A stretch of DNA of 64,000 bases from the NCBI RefSeq assembly GCF_040546025.1, contig NZ_JBEPNA010000011.1, positions 37,146 to 101,145 on the forward strand, read 5' to 3'. Below the pieces are notes generated by a model that saw only the letters and a list, made by a program, of their open reading frames with translations, did no database searches and was not told where the DNA came from. Both the position numbers and the translations under genes were made by a program. This document shows positions 24,705 through 32,503 of the stretch, one piece after another; within the stretch, counting starts at the first letter, position 1, and each line of letters opens with the position of its first letter. The stretch comes from Marisediminicola sp040546025. GTDB taxonomy: Bacteria; Actinomycetota; Actinomycetes; Actinomycetales; Microbacteriaceae.

Positions 24705-27577
24705 CAACCGTGGCCGCGCCGGCCGAAGCGGAGTCGGCGCACGGCGCGCGGGCGGCATCCGCCTCGGTTCTCGAGGCCCTGCGGGGGAGCGTGGCCGACC
24801 CCGCCCGGGTCACGTCCCGCGCGATCGACCGTTACGCTCTCGCCCACGACGCCTCGCACTTCCTGCTCATCCCGCAGGCGGTCGTCGTCGCGCAGGACGC
24901 CGAGGAGGTCGGCCGCCTGATGCGCTCGAGCGCCGCGCACGGGGTGCCCCTCACCCTTCGCTCTGGCGGTACCAGCCTCTCCGGGCAGGCCATCACCGAC
25001 GGCATCCTCGTCGACGTGCGCCGCAACTTCACCCGCGTCGAGGTGCTCGACGGCGGCGCTCGGGTTCGGGTTCAGCCCGGCGTGACCGTGCGCGCCCTCA
25101 ACGCCCGGCTCGCACGGTTTGGCCGCAAGTTCGGCCCGGACCCGGCGAGCGAGATCGCCTGCACGATCGGCGGCGTGATCGCCAACAACTCGAGCGGTAT
25201 GGCCTGCGGTACGGTCGACAACGCCTACCAGACCCTCGAGTCGTTGCTCATTGTGCTGCCGAGCGGCACCGTTATCGACACCGCCGAGGTCGACGCCGAC
25301 GCCCGCCTGCGCGCCCTCGAGCCGGTGCTGCACGCCGGCCTCGTGCGGCTCGCCGCCAGGGTGCGGCAGAACCCGGCATCCGTCGCGGTCATCCGCCACC
25401 AGTTCTCGATGAAGAACACGATGGGATACGGGCTCAACTCGTTCCTCGACTTCGAGCGCCCGGTCGACATGCTCGCCCACCTCATCGTCGGCAGCGAGGG
25501 CACCCTCGGTTTCGTCGCGGAGGCCGTGTTCCGCACTGTTCCGCTGAAGACGTACGCGGCCACCGCGCTGCTCGTGTTCGACGACCTCCTCGCCGCGAAC
25601 AGTGCTCTGCCCGCGCTCGTCGACACGGGCGCCGCCACCGTCGAGCTCATGGACGCGCTGTCGCTTCAGGTCGGGCAGTCCGGCGCGGACGCCCCCGCCC
25701 AACTGCGGGACCTGCGCATCGACAAGCACGCCGCGCTGCTGCTGGAATACCAAGGCGAGAGCGCCGCCGAGCTCGAGCAGTTCGCGACCGCCGGCCGGGG
25801 CCTTCTCGCCCGTCTTCCGCTCGACGCGGCGACCGCGCTGTCGACGGATGCCGCGGCGCGGGCCGCGCTCTGGCACCTGCGCAAGGGCCTCTACGCGACC
25901 GTCGCCGGGGCGAGGCCCCCTGGTACCGTCGCCCTGCTCGAGGACGTCGTCGTCCCCGTCGACGCGCTCGCCGGGACTTGCGAGACGCTGATCGGGCTCT
26001 TCGGCAAGTACTCCTACGAGAACAGCGTGATCTTCGGCCACGCCAAAGACGGCAACGTGCACTTCATGCTCACCGACACGTTTGTCGGGGAGGAGTCCCT
26101 CTCGCGCTTCGGCGCCTTCACCGAGGACCTCGTCGAGCTCGTGCTCGGCGCGGGCGGATCGCTCAAGGCCGAGCACGGGACCGGGCGCGTCATGGCGCCG
26201 TTCGTGCGCCGCCAGTACGGCGACGAGCTCTACCGGGTCATGCGCGAAGTCAAGAACCTGTGCGACCCGGGCGGCCTGCTCAACCCCGGCGTGCTGCTGA
26301 GTGACGACCCGAACGCGCACGTCACGTCGATCAAGTCGTCTCCGCCGGTCGAGGCCGAGGTCGACTCCTGCGTCGAGTGCGGGTATTGCGAACCGGTGTG
26401 CCCCAGCCGCAACGTGACCCTCACCCCGCGCCAGCGCATCGTCACGAGGCGGGCCATCGCGCAGGCAGAGCTCGACGGCGACACCGCCCTCGTGGCCGAG
26501 CTCGAGAAGGACTCCGTGTACGAGTCGGTGCAGACATGTGCCGTCGACGGCATGTGCCAGACCGCCTGCCCGGTGCAGATCAACACGGGCAGCCTCGTCA
26601 AGCGGCTGCGGGAGCAGGACAACACCCGCATCGAGAAGGCCCTATGGGCGCAGGCGGCCACCCATTGGGGCGTCGTCACCCGCGGCGCCGCGGCCGCGCT
26701 GAGTGTTGTCGATCGCGTGCCGATCGGCCTGCTCGCCGCGCCCAACGCGGCAGCGCGTGCGGTGTTCGGCACAGACCGTGTGCCGCTGTACTCCGACGAG
26801 CTCCCGCGCGGTGGCGCGTCGAGACGTCGGCCGGCCCCGACCGGTGCGCCGGATGCCGTCTACCTGCCCGCCTGCGTCGGGACGATGTTCGGACCCGTAG
26901 ACGGAAGCCCCGGCATCCAGGCGAGCTTCGAGGACCTGTGCGAGCGGGCCGGCATCACCCTGCTCGTGCCGACCGAGATCGACGGGCTCTGCTGCGGCAC
27001 ACCGTGGTCGTCGAAGGGACTCGCCGACGGCCTATCCCGGATGCAGGAGCGCACGGTCGCCGCGCTGCTCGCGACGACCCGAGGGGGAGAGCTGCCCGTC
27101 GTCTGCGACGCGTCCTCGTGCACCGAGGGCCTGCTCCAGTCGATCGCCCAGACCCCCTCCGGAGCGGCCCTGACGATCGTCGACGCCGTCGAGTTCGTCG
27201 CCACGCGGGTGCTGCCCGGCCTGCCGCCGCACGAGCGGATCGCGTCGCTCTCGCTGCATCCGACCTGCTCCTCCACCCGGCTCGGCACGAACGGGCACCT
27301 CGCCGAGGTCGCTGCCGAGGTTGCCGAGAGCATTCGGGTGCCAGAGGACTGGGGATGCTGCGCCTTTGCGGGTGACCGCGGGATGCTGCATCCGGAACTC
27401 ACCGAGTCGGCGACCCGGGTGCAGGCCCAGCAGGTGCGCGACGCCGGCAGCGAGGCCCACGCCTCATGCAACCGCACCTGCGAGCTGGGCATGACCCGCG
27501 CGACCGGCCAGGAGTACCAGCACGTGCTCGAGCTGCTCGCGGCGGCGACGAGGCCGGGGGAAACCCCGGCACGGTAA
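24701..27577 (+). CDS. FAD-binding and 4Fe-4S lactate dehydrogenase (D-lactate/2-hydroxyacid dehydrogenase)
   Basis: A 958-residue single-chain quinone-linked flavoprotein. The N-terminal FAD PCMH domain has PLTLRSGGTSLSGQ near 84-96 and GGVIANNSSGMACGT; the FAD-oxidase C domain ends in GAGGSLKAEHGTGR. Two ferredoxin-type clusters follow: CVECGYCEPVCP from residue 557 and CAVDGMCQTACP from 613. Two cysteine-rich CCG domains come last (GLCCGTPW near 764, WGCCAFAG near 885), as in D-lactate dehydrogenase Dld-II and glycolate oxidase GlcD-GlcF fusions. Placed directly after a lactate permease, it should feed lactate electrons to menaquinone at the membrane. GTG 24701 overlaps the permease stop. 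Chirality is not provable from sequence. Confidence 0.88.
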   Translation: MTTVAAPAEAESAHGARAASASVLEALRGSVADPARVTSRAIDRYALAHDASHFLLIPQAVVVAQDAEEVGRLMRSSAAHGVPLTLRSGGTSLSGQAITDGILVDVRRNFTRVEVLDGGARVRVQPGVTVRALNARLARFGRKFGPDPASEIACTIGGVIANNSSGMACGTVDNAYQTLESLLIVLPSGTVIDTAEVDADARLRALEPVLHAGLVRLAARVRQNPASVAVIRHQFSMKNTMGYGLNSFLDFERPVDMLAHLIVGSEGTLGFVAEAVFRTVPLKTYAATALLVFDDLLAANSALPALVDTGAATVELMDALSLQVGQSGADAPAQLRDLRIDKHAALLLEYQGESAAELEQFATAGRGLLARLPLDAATALSTDAAARAALWHLRKGLYATVAGARPPGTVALLEDVVVPVDALAGTCETLIGLFGKYSYENSVIFGHAKDGNVHFMLTDTFVGEESLSRFGAFTEDLVELVLGAGGSLKAEHGTGRVMAPFVRRQYGDELYRVMREVKNLCDPGGLLNPGVLLSDDPNAHVTSIKSSPPVEAEVDSCVECGYCEPVCPSRNVTLTPRQRIVTRRAIAQAELDGDTALVAELEKDSVYESVQTCAVDGMCQTACPVQINTGSLVKRLREQDNTRIEKALWAQAATHWGVVTRGAAAALSVVDRVPIGLLAAPNAAARAVFGTDRVPLYSDELPRGGASRRRPAPTGAPDAVYLPACVGTMFGPVDGSPGIQASFEDLCERAGITLLVPTEIDGLCCGTPWSSKGLADGLSRMQERTVAALLATTRGGELPVVCDASSCTEGLLQSIAQTPSGAALTIVDAVEFVATRVLPGLPPHERIASLSLHPTCSSTRLGTNGHLAEVAAEVAESIRVPEDWGCCAFAGDRGMLHPELTESATRVQAQQVRDAGSEAHASCNRTCELGMTRATGQEYQHVLELLAAATRPGETPAR

Positions 27578-27587
27578 CAAAAGTTTT
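27553..27587 (+). terminator. Terminator overlapping the lactate dehydrogenase stop
   Basis: GCCGGGG (27553-27559), loop GAAA, CCCCGGC (27564-27570) form a 7-base GNRA-capped stem. The TAA stop and then AAAAGTTTTCC follow. The hairpin is encoded inside the last codons. Confidence 0.55.
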
Positions 27588-27589
27588 CC

Positions 27590-27618
27590 TTGGCTCTCCC
27601 CCGTTCGGGGGATAGCGT
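27590..27618 (+). promoter_or_regulatory. Promoter of the M28 peptidase with a palindrome in the spacer
   Basis: TTGGCT (27590-27595) and TAGCGT (27613-27618) are separated by exactly 17 bases. The spacer ends in a 6-base inverted repeat TCCCCC-GTTC-GGGGGA (27597-27612), a possible operator. Confidence 0.5.
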
Positions 27619-27621
27619 CGA

Positions 27622-27666
27622 GATCACGGCCTCAAGCCGGACCGGCTCGAGTCGAATTCCGTGATC
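27622..27666 (+). promoter_or_regulatory. Structured 5' leader of the M28 peptidase gene
   Basis: GATCACGG (27622-27629) pairs with CCGTGATC (27659-27666); a second inner stem uses AGCC and GGCT around 27635-27647. The outer stem ends three bases before the ribosome-binding site AGGAG (27669-27673), so folding may affect translation or mRNA stability. Confidence 0.45.
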
Positions 27667-27679
27667 ATAGGAGATCCCC

Positions 27680-29203
27680 TTGGAACAGAATAGGAAAACC
27701 CGGCGAGCCGTGCTCGCCACCTCGGCCGTCTCGGCCATGGCCCTTGTCGTGAGCGTCGGCTTGCCCGCCAACGCCGACAACGGCACCGACACGAGCGCTC
27801 TGCGTGAAGCGGTATCGTCCGCCGCGATCATCGATCACCTCGAGCAGCTGCAGCTGATCGCCGACCAGAACGACGGCAACCGCGCCGCCGGCACTTCCGG
27901 CTACGAGGCCTCGGCCGTGTACATCGAGGAGCAACTGGCCGCCGCGGGATACACCACGTCGCGCCAGGCATTCTTCTACGACCAGTTCGTCGTCACGAGT
28001 TCCGCCGTCGCGCGGATCACGCCGTCCCCGCGCACCTACGTGGACTTCGACGAGTACTACGTCATGACCAACTCGGGCGCGGGTGACGTCACCGCCGCCG
28101 TCACCGCGGTGGACCTCAACCTCGCCGGCGACCGCGCCTCCACCAGCGGGTGCGAGGCGAGCGACTTCGTCGGCTTCCCCGCGGGAGATATTGCCCTCAT
28201 TCAGCGCGGAACCTGCGCGTTCGCGGACAAGGTCGTCAACGCAACGGCAGCCGGAGCATCGGCCGTCATCGTGTTCAACCAGGGCAATGCCGACGACCGC
28301 CTCGGTGTCGTCTTCGGAACCCTCGGTGACGTGCAGCTGGGCATCCCCGCGATCGGCACGAGCTTCGCCATCGGCGAGGAACTCGCCGGGCTCGCCGGCG
28401 TGACGATGAGGGTCGCCGTAGACGCGGCGCTTGAGACGATCGACACGTTCAACGTGCTCGCCGACTCGGCCGGTCGCACCGACCGCACCGTCGTCGTGGG
28501 TGCGCACATTGACTCGGTGGCCGAGGGTGCCGGAATCAACGACAACGGGTCGGGAGCAGCCGCAATCCTCGAGACCGCCATCCAGCTCGCCGAATCCGGC
28601 AACGCGCCCACCAACCGGGTCCGCTTCGCCTTCTGGGGAGGAGAGGAGGACGGCCTGATCGGCTCCGAGTACTACGTGTCCCAGCTCAGCAAGAAGGACA
28701 TCCAGGACCACGCCGTCAACCTGAACTTCGACATGGTCGGATCGCCGAACTACATTCGCTCCGTCTACGACGGCGACGGATCCGCGTTCGGCGCGACCGG
28801 CCCCAACGGCTCGTCGCTCGTGGAGAAGGTGTTCCTCGACTACTTCGCCTCGCAGGGTCTGACGACCGTGCCGTCGGAGTTCGACGGCCGCTCGGACTAC
28901 TTCGCGTTCATCAACAACGGCATTCCCGCCGGTGGACTGTTCACCGGAGCCGAAGGAGTGAAGACGGCGGAGGAGGCCGCGCTGTTCGGCGGCACCGCCG
29001 GTGCGGCCTACGACCCGTGCTACCACGCGGCGTGCGATGACATCAACAACATCAACCCCGTGGTGCTCGAGCAGATGGCCGACGCCATCGCACACTCCAC
29101 GCTGACGTTCGCCGAGACCACCTCCGCGATCAACGGCACCGGCAAGGGCAAGGGCTCCGGCTCGATCGACATGGAGTTCAAGGCCGACCGCAACATCAAG
29201 TAG
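27680..29203 (+). CDS. Secreted M28 family aminopeptidase with PA domain
   Basis: A 507-residue zinc peptidase. A Sec signal peptide (RKTRRAVLATSAVSAMALVVSVG, split: basic region then core; cleavage near PANADN) exports it. A PA insert domain (ALIQRGTCAFADKV near 175-190) precedes the metal core: His276 and Asp278 in GAHIDS, bridging Asp288 in INDNGSG, Glu322-Glu323 in WGGEEDG, Asp351 in NFDMVG, and His449 in CYHAACD. This is the layout of Streptomyces aminopeptidase S and relatives, which release hydrophobic N-terminal residues. The C-terminal tail is Gly/Lys-rich. The TTG start is supported by AGGAG six bases upstream. A strong terminator follows. Confidence 0.9.
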   Translation: MEQNRKTRRAVLATSAVSAMALVVSVGLPANADNGTDTSALREAVSSAAIIDHLEQLQLIADQNDGNRAAGTSGYEASAVYIEEQLAAAGYTTSRQAFFYDQFVVTSSAVARITPSPRTYVDFDEYYVMTNSGAGDVTAAVTAVDLNLAGDRASTSGCEASDFVGFPAGDIALIQRGTCAFADKVVNATAAGASAVIVFNQGNADDRLGVVFGTLGDVQLGIPAIGTSFAIGEELAGLAGVTMRVAVDAALETIDTFNVLADSAGRTDRTVVVGAHIDSVAEGAGINDNGSGAAAILETAIQLAESGNAPTNRVRFAFWGGEEDGLIGSEYYVSQLSKKDIQDHAVNLNFDMVGSPNYIRSVYDGDGSAFGATGPNGSSLVEKVFLDYFASQGLTTVPSEFDGRSDYFAFINNGIPAGGLFTGAEGVKTAEEAALFGGTAGAAYDPCYHAACDDINNINPVVLEQMADAIAHSTLTFAETTSAINGTGKGKGSGSIDMEFKADRNIK

Positions 29204-29216
29204 CGCACGCACGCGG

Positions 29217-29250
29217 GGGGAGGTCGCCTTCGGGCGGCCTCCCCTTTTTT
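29217..29250. terminator. Strong terminator between converging peptidase and MBL genes
   Basis: Twelve-base arms (29217-29228, 29233-29244; GGGGAGGTCGCC with GGCGGCCTCCCC, one T.G pair), a TTCG tetraloop and six T residues. Confidence 0.92.
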
Positions 29251-29262
29251 CTAGGTCGAGTT

Positions 29263-29901
29263 CTACAGGTCGAGCGACTCGCCCGGCTCGAGTGGGCTGA
29301 ACTGGCCGCCGTTCTGTTCGGTCACCGACCCGATCCGCGCGTTCGACAGCGACTTGCCTGCGACCGAGAGCAGCATCTCGTGCACCGGGAAACTGCGCTG
29401 CGGCTTGACGGCGTCGACGTAGTCCATGACCTCGGCGATCTTGAGCCAGGGGGCGCTGGCCGGCACCGCGAGGGTGCCCACTTCCACGCCCTCGGGGATC
29501 GTGAACGAGTCGCCGGCGTAGTAAAGCTCGTCGTTCACGAGAACCCCGACGTTGTCGACGATCGGGATCGACCGGTGAATCTCCGCGTGCGAGCCGCCGA
29601 AGAAGCGCAGGGTGAACGGACCGACCACGTGGGTGTCGCCAGCGGCAACCTCGGTGACGTCGAACCCCTCGGCAGCCGTCACGACGCCAGCCGGGCCGAA
29701 GATCTGCGCGTCGGAATTGACGTCGAGGATGCGCCGGAGGTGCTCCGGGGTCCAGTGGTCGGGATGCTCGTGCGTGATCACGATCGCGACGACGCCGCGC
29801 GCGTCGGTGAGCGGCAGGGTGAACGAGCCGGGATCGACGATGAGCGTCTCACCGGCCTGTTCGAGGACCAGGCAGGAGTGTTCGCGTTTGGTGAGCTTCA
29901 T
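29263..29901 (-). CDS. MBL-fold metal-dependent hydrolase
   Basis: A 212-residue metallo-beta-lactamase-fold protein. The zinc motif HxHxDH is present as THEHPDHW near residues 44-50, with further likely ligands GGSHAEIH (about 102-109) and GDSFTIP (Asp near 130), and the late His in FPVHEML. The small size and text (LIVDPGSFTLPL, FGPAGVVTAAEGFDV) match the UlaG/YycJ-like group of small MBL hydrolases acting on phosphoesters or lactones. The substrate is unknown. It is a single gene, divergent from the lipid kinase gene by 64 bases and converging on the M28 terminator. Confidence 0.82.
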   Translation of the reverse strand: MKLTKREHSCLVLEQAGETLIVDPGSFTLPLTDARGVVAIVITHEHPDHWTPEHLRRILDVNSDAQIFGPAGVVTAAEGFDVTEVAAGDTHVVGPFTLRFFGGSHAEIHRSIPIVDNVGVLVNDELYYAGDSFTIPEGVEVGTLAVPASAPWLKIAEVMDYVDAVKPQRSFPVHEMLLSVAGKSLSNARIGSVTEQNGGQFSPLEPGESLDL

Positions 29902-29965
29902 GTCGAAATCCTACGCGCGGGCCGAATGGCGTCGAAGGGGGCGAGCCGCGCCTAATGTTGGCCTC

Positions 29966-30871
29966 GTGGAGACGGCGCCGAAGAGAATTGTCGTCGCGAT
30001 CAATCCGGCGGCCGCGTTCGGGTCGAACGGCGGCGTGGGCCCGGCGGTCGTCGCTGCGCTCCGTGCCCGCGGACACGATGTCACGAGCCTGAGCGAGGCG
30101 AACTTCTCGCGGCTCCTCGAGGTGACGACCGCGGCTCTCACCGATCCCCCCGACGCCCTGGTTGTCGTGGGCGGCGACGGCATGGTCGGTTTCGGAGTGA
30201 ATCTCACCGCGCAAACCGGCATCCCCCTCGGCATCGTGCCGTCAGGCACCGGCAATGACATGGCGCGCGGGCTCGGCATCCCCGTCGACGACACCGAGGC
30301 CGCCATCGCGGGCCTCGTCGCCGCGATCGAGCTGCCGCCGCGCACGATCGACGCGGGGCTCATCACGCGCACCGACGGCAGCATCCGCTGGTTCGCCTGC
30401 GTGTTCTCGGGCGGATTCGACGCGAAGGTCAACGAGCGCGCGAACCGGATGCGCCGCCCCAAGGGCAAGAGCCGTTACATCGTCGCGCTCCTCCGGGAGC
30501 TCGTGACGCTCGCGCCGATCCGGTACGGCCTCGAGCTCGACGGCGTGCGCTCGAGCCAGGACGCGATCCTTATCGCCGTCGGCAACAACGTGTCGTTCGG
30601 GGGAGGGATGCGGGTGGCCCCGGACGCACGTCTCGACGACGGACTGTTCGATGTGGTGACGCTCGACCCGGTGAACCGGCGCCAGCTGCTGAGAATCTTC
30701 CCCTCGGTGTTCTCCGGCACCCATATCCGCGACCCGCGGGTGCGCGTGCGGCGTGCGGCGCGCGTGCGGATCGCGGCCGCCGGCGTTGTCGCCTACGCCG
30801 ACGGGGAACGGGTGGGGGAGCTGCCGCTCGACCTCCGGGTCGTGCCCGGTGCCCTGGCAATTCTCGCCTGA
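29966..30871 (+). CDS. Diacylglycerol/lipid kinase family protein
   Basis: A 301-residue member of the DAGK catalytic family. It has the glycine-rich nucleotide motif VVVGGDGMVGFGVN (GGDGT type, here GGDGM) near residues 69-82, GIVPSGTGNDMARGLG near 95-108, and the C-terminal lobe with VGNNVSFGGGMRVAPDARLDDGLFDVV split over a strand and loop. It would phosphorylate diacylglycerol or a related lipid at the membrane, in phospholipid turnover. The GTG start at 29966 is chosen since the upstream frame crosses the divergent neighbour. tRNA-Glu follows. Confidence 0.88.
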   Translation: METAPKRIVVAINPAAAFGSNGGVGPAVVAALRARGHDVTSLSEANFSRLLEVTTAALTDPPDALVVVGGDGMVGFGVNLTAQTGIPLGIVPSGTGNDMARGLGIPVDDTEAAIAGLVAAIELPPRTIDAGLITRTDGSIRWFACVFSGGFDAKVNERANRMRRPKGKSRYIVALLRELVTLAPIRYGLELDGVRSSQDAILIAVGNNVSFGGGMRVAPDARLDDGLFDVVTLDPVNRRQLLRIFPSVFSGTHIRDPRVRVRRAARVRIAAAGVVAYADGERVGELPLDLRVVPGALAILA

Positions 30872-30938
30872 CGCGCCCGGGCGCGCTCGGTTGGTGCGGC
30901 ACCCCGAGTTATGGCATACTCGTTGAGTTGTCTACTAC

Positions 30939-31011
30939 GGCCCCATCGTATAGCGGCCTAGTACGCTGCCCTCTCACGGCGGTAACACGGGTTCGAATCC
31001 CGTTGGGGTCA
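30939..31011 (+). tRNA. tRNA-Glu(CTC)
   Basis: A 73-base cloverleaf. Acceptor GGCCCCA (30939-30945) pairs with TGGGGTC (31004-31010, one G.U), discriminator A. Anticodon stem CTGCC/GGCGG encloses loop CTCTCAC with CTC at 30973-30975, reading GAG. The T-arm has GGTTCGAATCC. CCA is not encoded. Confidence 0.95.
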
Positions 31012-31015
31012 CAAC

Positions 31016-31056
31016 TGCCCGGCGCTCTTGTTCTGCAAGGGTGCCGGGCACTTTTT
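31016..31056 (+). terminator. Terminator after tRNA-Glu
   Basis: TGCCCGGC (31016-31023) and GCCGGGCA (31043-31050) pair perfectly, followed by CTTTTTC. Confidence 0.85.
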
Positions 31057-31084
31057 CGTTCAGTGCGCCGTTCGTGCGGCTGTT

Positions 31085-31124
31085 GTTCACTCGTGCGGCC
31101 GTAATCGCACTAGCGCGAGTGAAC
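31085..31124. repeat. Nine-base inverted repeat in the tRNA-Glu downstream gap
   Basis: GTTCACTCG (31085-31093) and CGAGTGAAC (31116-31124) are perfect complements around a 22-base centre that can itself pair (GTGCG with CGCAC). The gap from 31057 to 31380 holds only this repeat and the gene fragment listed next. Confidence 0.6.
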
Positions 31125-31141
31125 GACGACCGCGCGACCGC

Positions 31142-31380
31142 TGCCGGACCGCCACGTACGCCGCTTCGACGGGGAGCTCGAGTTGCCCGGCGGAGCCGAC
31201 GTCGATCGAGACGACGGATGCCAGTGCCCTCGACATCCTGTTCGAGACCGATTCCGACGGGCCGTGCACCGCCGACCTCGCGCCGACCACCTCCGAGTTC
31301 ACCGTGCCCGACGATGCCGCGACGTCACCGCTTGTGATCACCGGTCGCGGCGTGAGCGAGGAGCCGCTCGAGCTCGCTCG
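31142..31380 (+). pseudogene. C-terminal remnant of a secreted/lipoprotein-type protein
   Basis: One frame reads as protein although it has no start: a stretch with STGSSSCP, then about 45 residues including ILFETDSDGPCTADLAPTTS and FTVPDDAATSP. This pattern (a Gly-Ser-Ser-Ser-Cys-Pro turn, a second Cys in CTADLAP, a Val/Pro-rich end strand) resembles the C-terminal beta domain of actinobacterial exported proteins, with a likely disulfide. No ribosome-binding site or N-terminus is present upstream, and the frame runs on without a proper stop into the antisense of the next gene. I interpret it as a truncated fragment; the parent family is not identified. Confidence 0.4.
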
Positions 31381-31381
31381 A

Positions 31382-32296
31382 CTAGCCCGCCATGCCGCAC
31401 GCCTCCACGAGGTAGGCGTAGATCTCCGAACGCAGCTCGTCGCTCACGGGCACGGAGTAGACGCCATCCACCTTGCCCATCGATACCTCGACCGGCAGCA
31501 GAGTACCCCGCTTGTCTTCGGCGATCGCGTGCGGGTCGCAGCGATTGGGCACGAAGTCGACCATGATCAAGCTCGGTCTGCCGGCGGCGTCCACCTCGAG
31601 GTTCAGACCCCTCGATTCGATGATGGCCCCGGATGCCGGATCGGCGAGTGCCATCAGGATCGCGCCGCGCATCGATACCAGGGTCAGAGACCCGGATGCC
31701 CCGGTCGGCACGATCTCGAGCCCGAGCGACCCGACGAGGGTGCCGCCGATGACGGTCGTGCTGAGCGGCCCGGCCAGTGCGAGCATGGCGATGGTCTCGA
31801 CGGACTGCGCGAGGCAGTCCTCGGCGCGGAGGGCGGGCAGTCGATCGAAGCGGTCGAGCGGGAGCACCTCGGCGACCTTGGGGCCGTCCTGCACGAAGCT
31901 CAGGCGCACCTTGTGCTCCGCCCGGCTCGACGAGCAGTCCGCGGCGCTGAGCTGGACGGGCAGGTTGACCGTCGTGCCCGGGCGGATCGTCGCGGAGTCG
32001 CGCACGGTCCAATCGGCCGGTGCGACGAACTGCGACGAGTCGAAGCGAGCTCCGGTGACGACGATGGCCGCCGCCGTCTCGTTCGTGATCGAGATCTCGA
32101 GACGGCGCGTTGGCACGTCGGCCCGGGTCTGGAACACGCTCACCGAGACGCCCGCCGGCACCGAGGCCGGCTCGGCCGTCGGGGGAGGGGTCGCGACGGG
32201 AGTCGGATCGGTCACCGAGCATCCGGCCACGACGAACGCCGTAACGAGCGCTCCAATGAGCGCCGCGCCCGCCGACCTGCCAGCTCGCCCGTGCAT
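31382..32296 (-). CDS. Putative lipoprotein of unknown function
   Basis: A 304-residue protein with a lipoprotein signal: hydrophobic ALIGALVTAFVVAGC with the lipidated Cys at 26. A Pro/Thr-rich linker (PTPVATPPPTAEP) follows, then two probable beta-rich domains. The first contains VSVFQTRADVPTRRLEISITNE, split by a turn; the second ends in VPVSDELRSEIYAYLVEACGMAG. Cys residues occur in LSAADCSSSR, RAEDCLAQS, NRCDPH and VEACG, suggesting disulfides outside the membrane. The family is not recognised. It is preceded on the same strand by a broken small gene and the disrupted yqhA-like gene. Confidence 0.7.
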   Translation of the reverse strand: MHGRAGRSAGAALIGALVTAFVVAGCSVTDPTPVATPPPTAEPASVPAGVSVSVFQTRADVPTRRLEISITNETAAAIVVTGARFDSSQFVAPADWTVRDSATIRPGTTVNLPVQLSAADCSSSRAEHKVRLSFVQDGPKVAEVLPLDRFDRLPALRAEDCLAQSVETIAMLALAGPLSTTVIGGTLVGSLGLEIVPTGASGSLTLVSMRGAILMALADPASGAIIESRGLNLEVDAAGRPSLIMVDFVPNRCDPHAIAEDKRGTLLPVEVSMGKVDGVYSVPVSDELRSEIYAYLVEACGMAG

Positions 32297-32325
32297 CCGC
32301 CGTCCGTCCTCTCGAGCGGAAGGCG

Positions 32326-32452
32326 TCAGAGACCGCGCCCCTTAGCCTGGCCGGTCATCCGCGCGATCTCCGCGTCGACATCGGCCTCAGTGTAGTAACG
32401 GCGGCCGGGGCCGTAGGCGTCGAGGCCGATGAACAGCGCCGCGATTGCTCAT
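32326..32452 (-). pseudogene. Small ORF with a broken start region
   Basis: A 40-residue stretch reads cleanly as protein: a hydrophobic AIAALFIGLDAYGPG, then GRRYYTEADVDAEIAR and MTGQAKGRGL, ending at TGA 32326-32328. It has no start codon in its frame: TGA stands directly upstream at 32449-32451. An ATG overlaps that TGA (32450-32452) in the next frame and would join the ORF if one A in the AGCAATCG run were removed; alternatively the TGA replaces a Trp codon of a longer gene overlapping the yqhA 3' end. Either way the frame is disrupted. It lies 30 bases before the lipoprotein start on the same strand. Confidence 0.45.
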
Positions 32453-32503
32453 ACTGCGAGGTTACGCCGAGCCCGCGCCGTTCCCCACGGACGAAGGTCC
32501 CGT

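Noticed and set aside
20602..24758. Very long overlapping open frames (for example 20602-22884 on + and 22359-24758 on -)
   Set aside because: They are shadows in high-GC DNA: Arg/Ala/Pro-rich translations without domains, lying over better genes with clear motifs.
31028..32395. 455-codon + strand frame as a full gene
   Set aside because: Only a short part (31142-31380) reads like protein; the rest is antisense to the lipoprotein gene.
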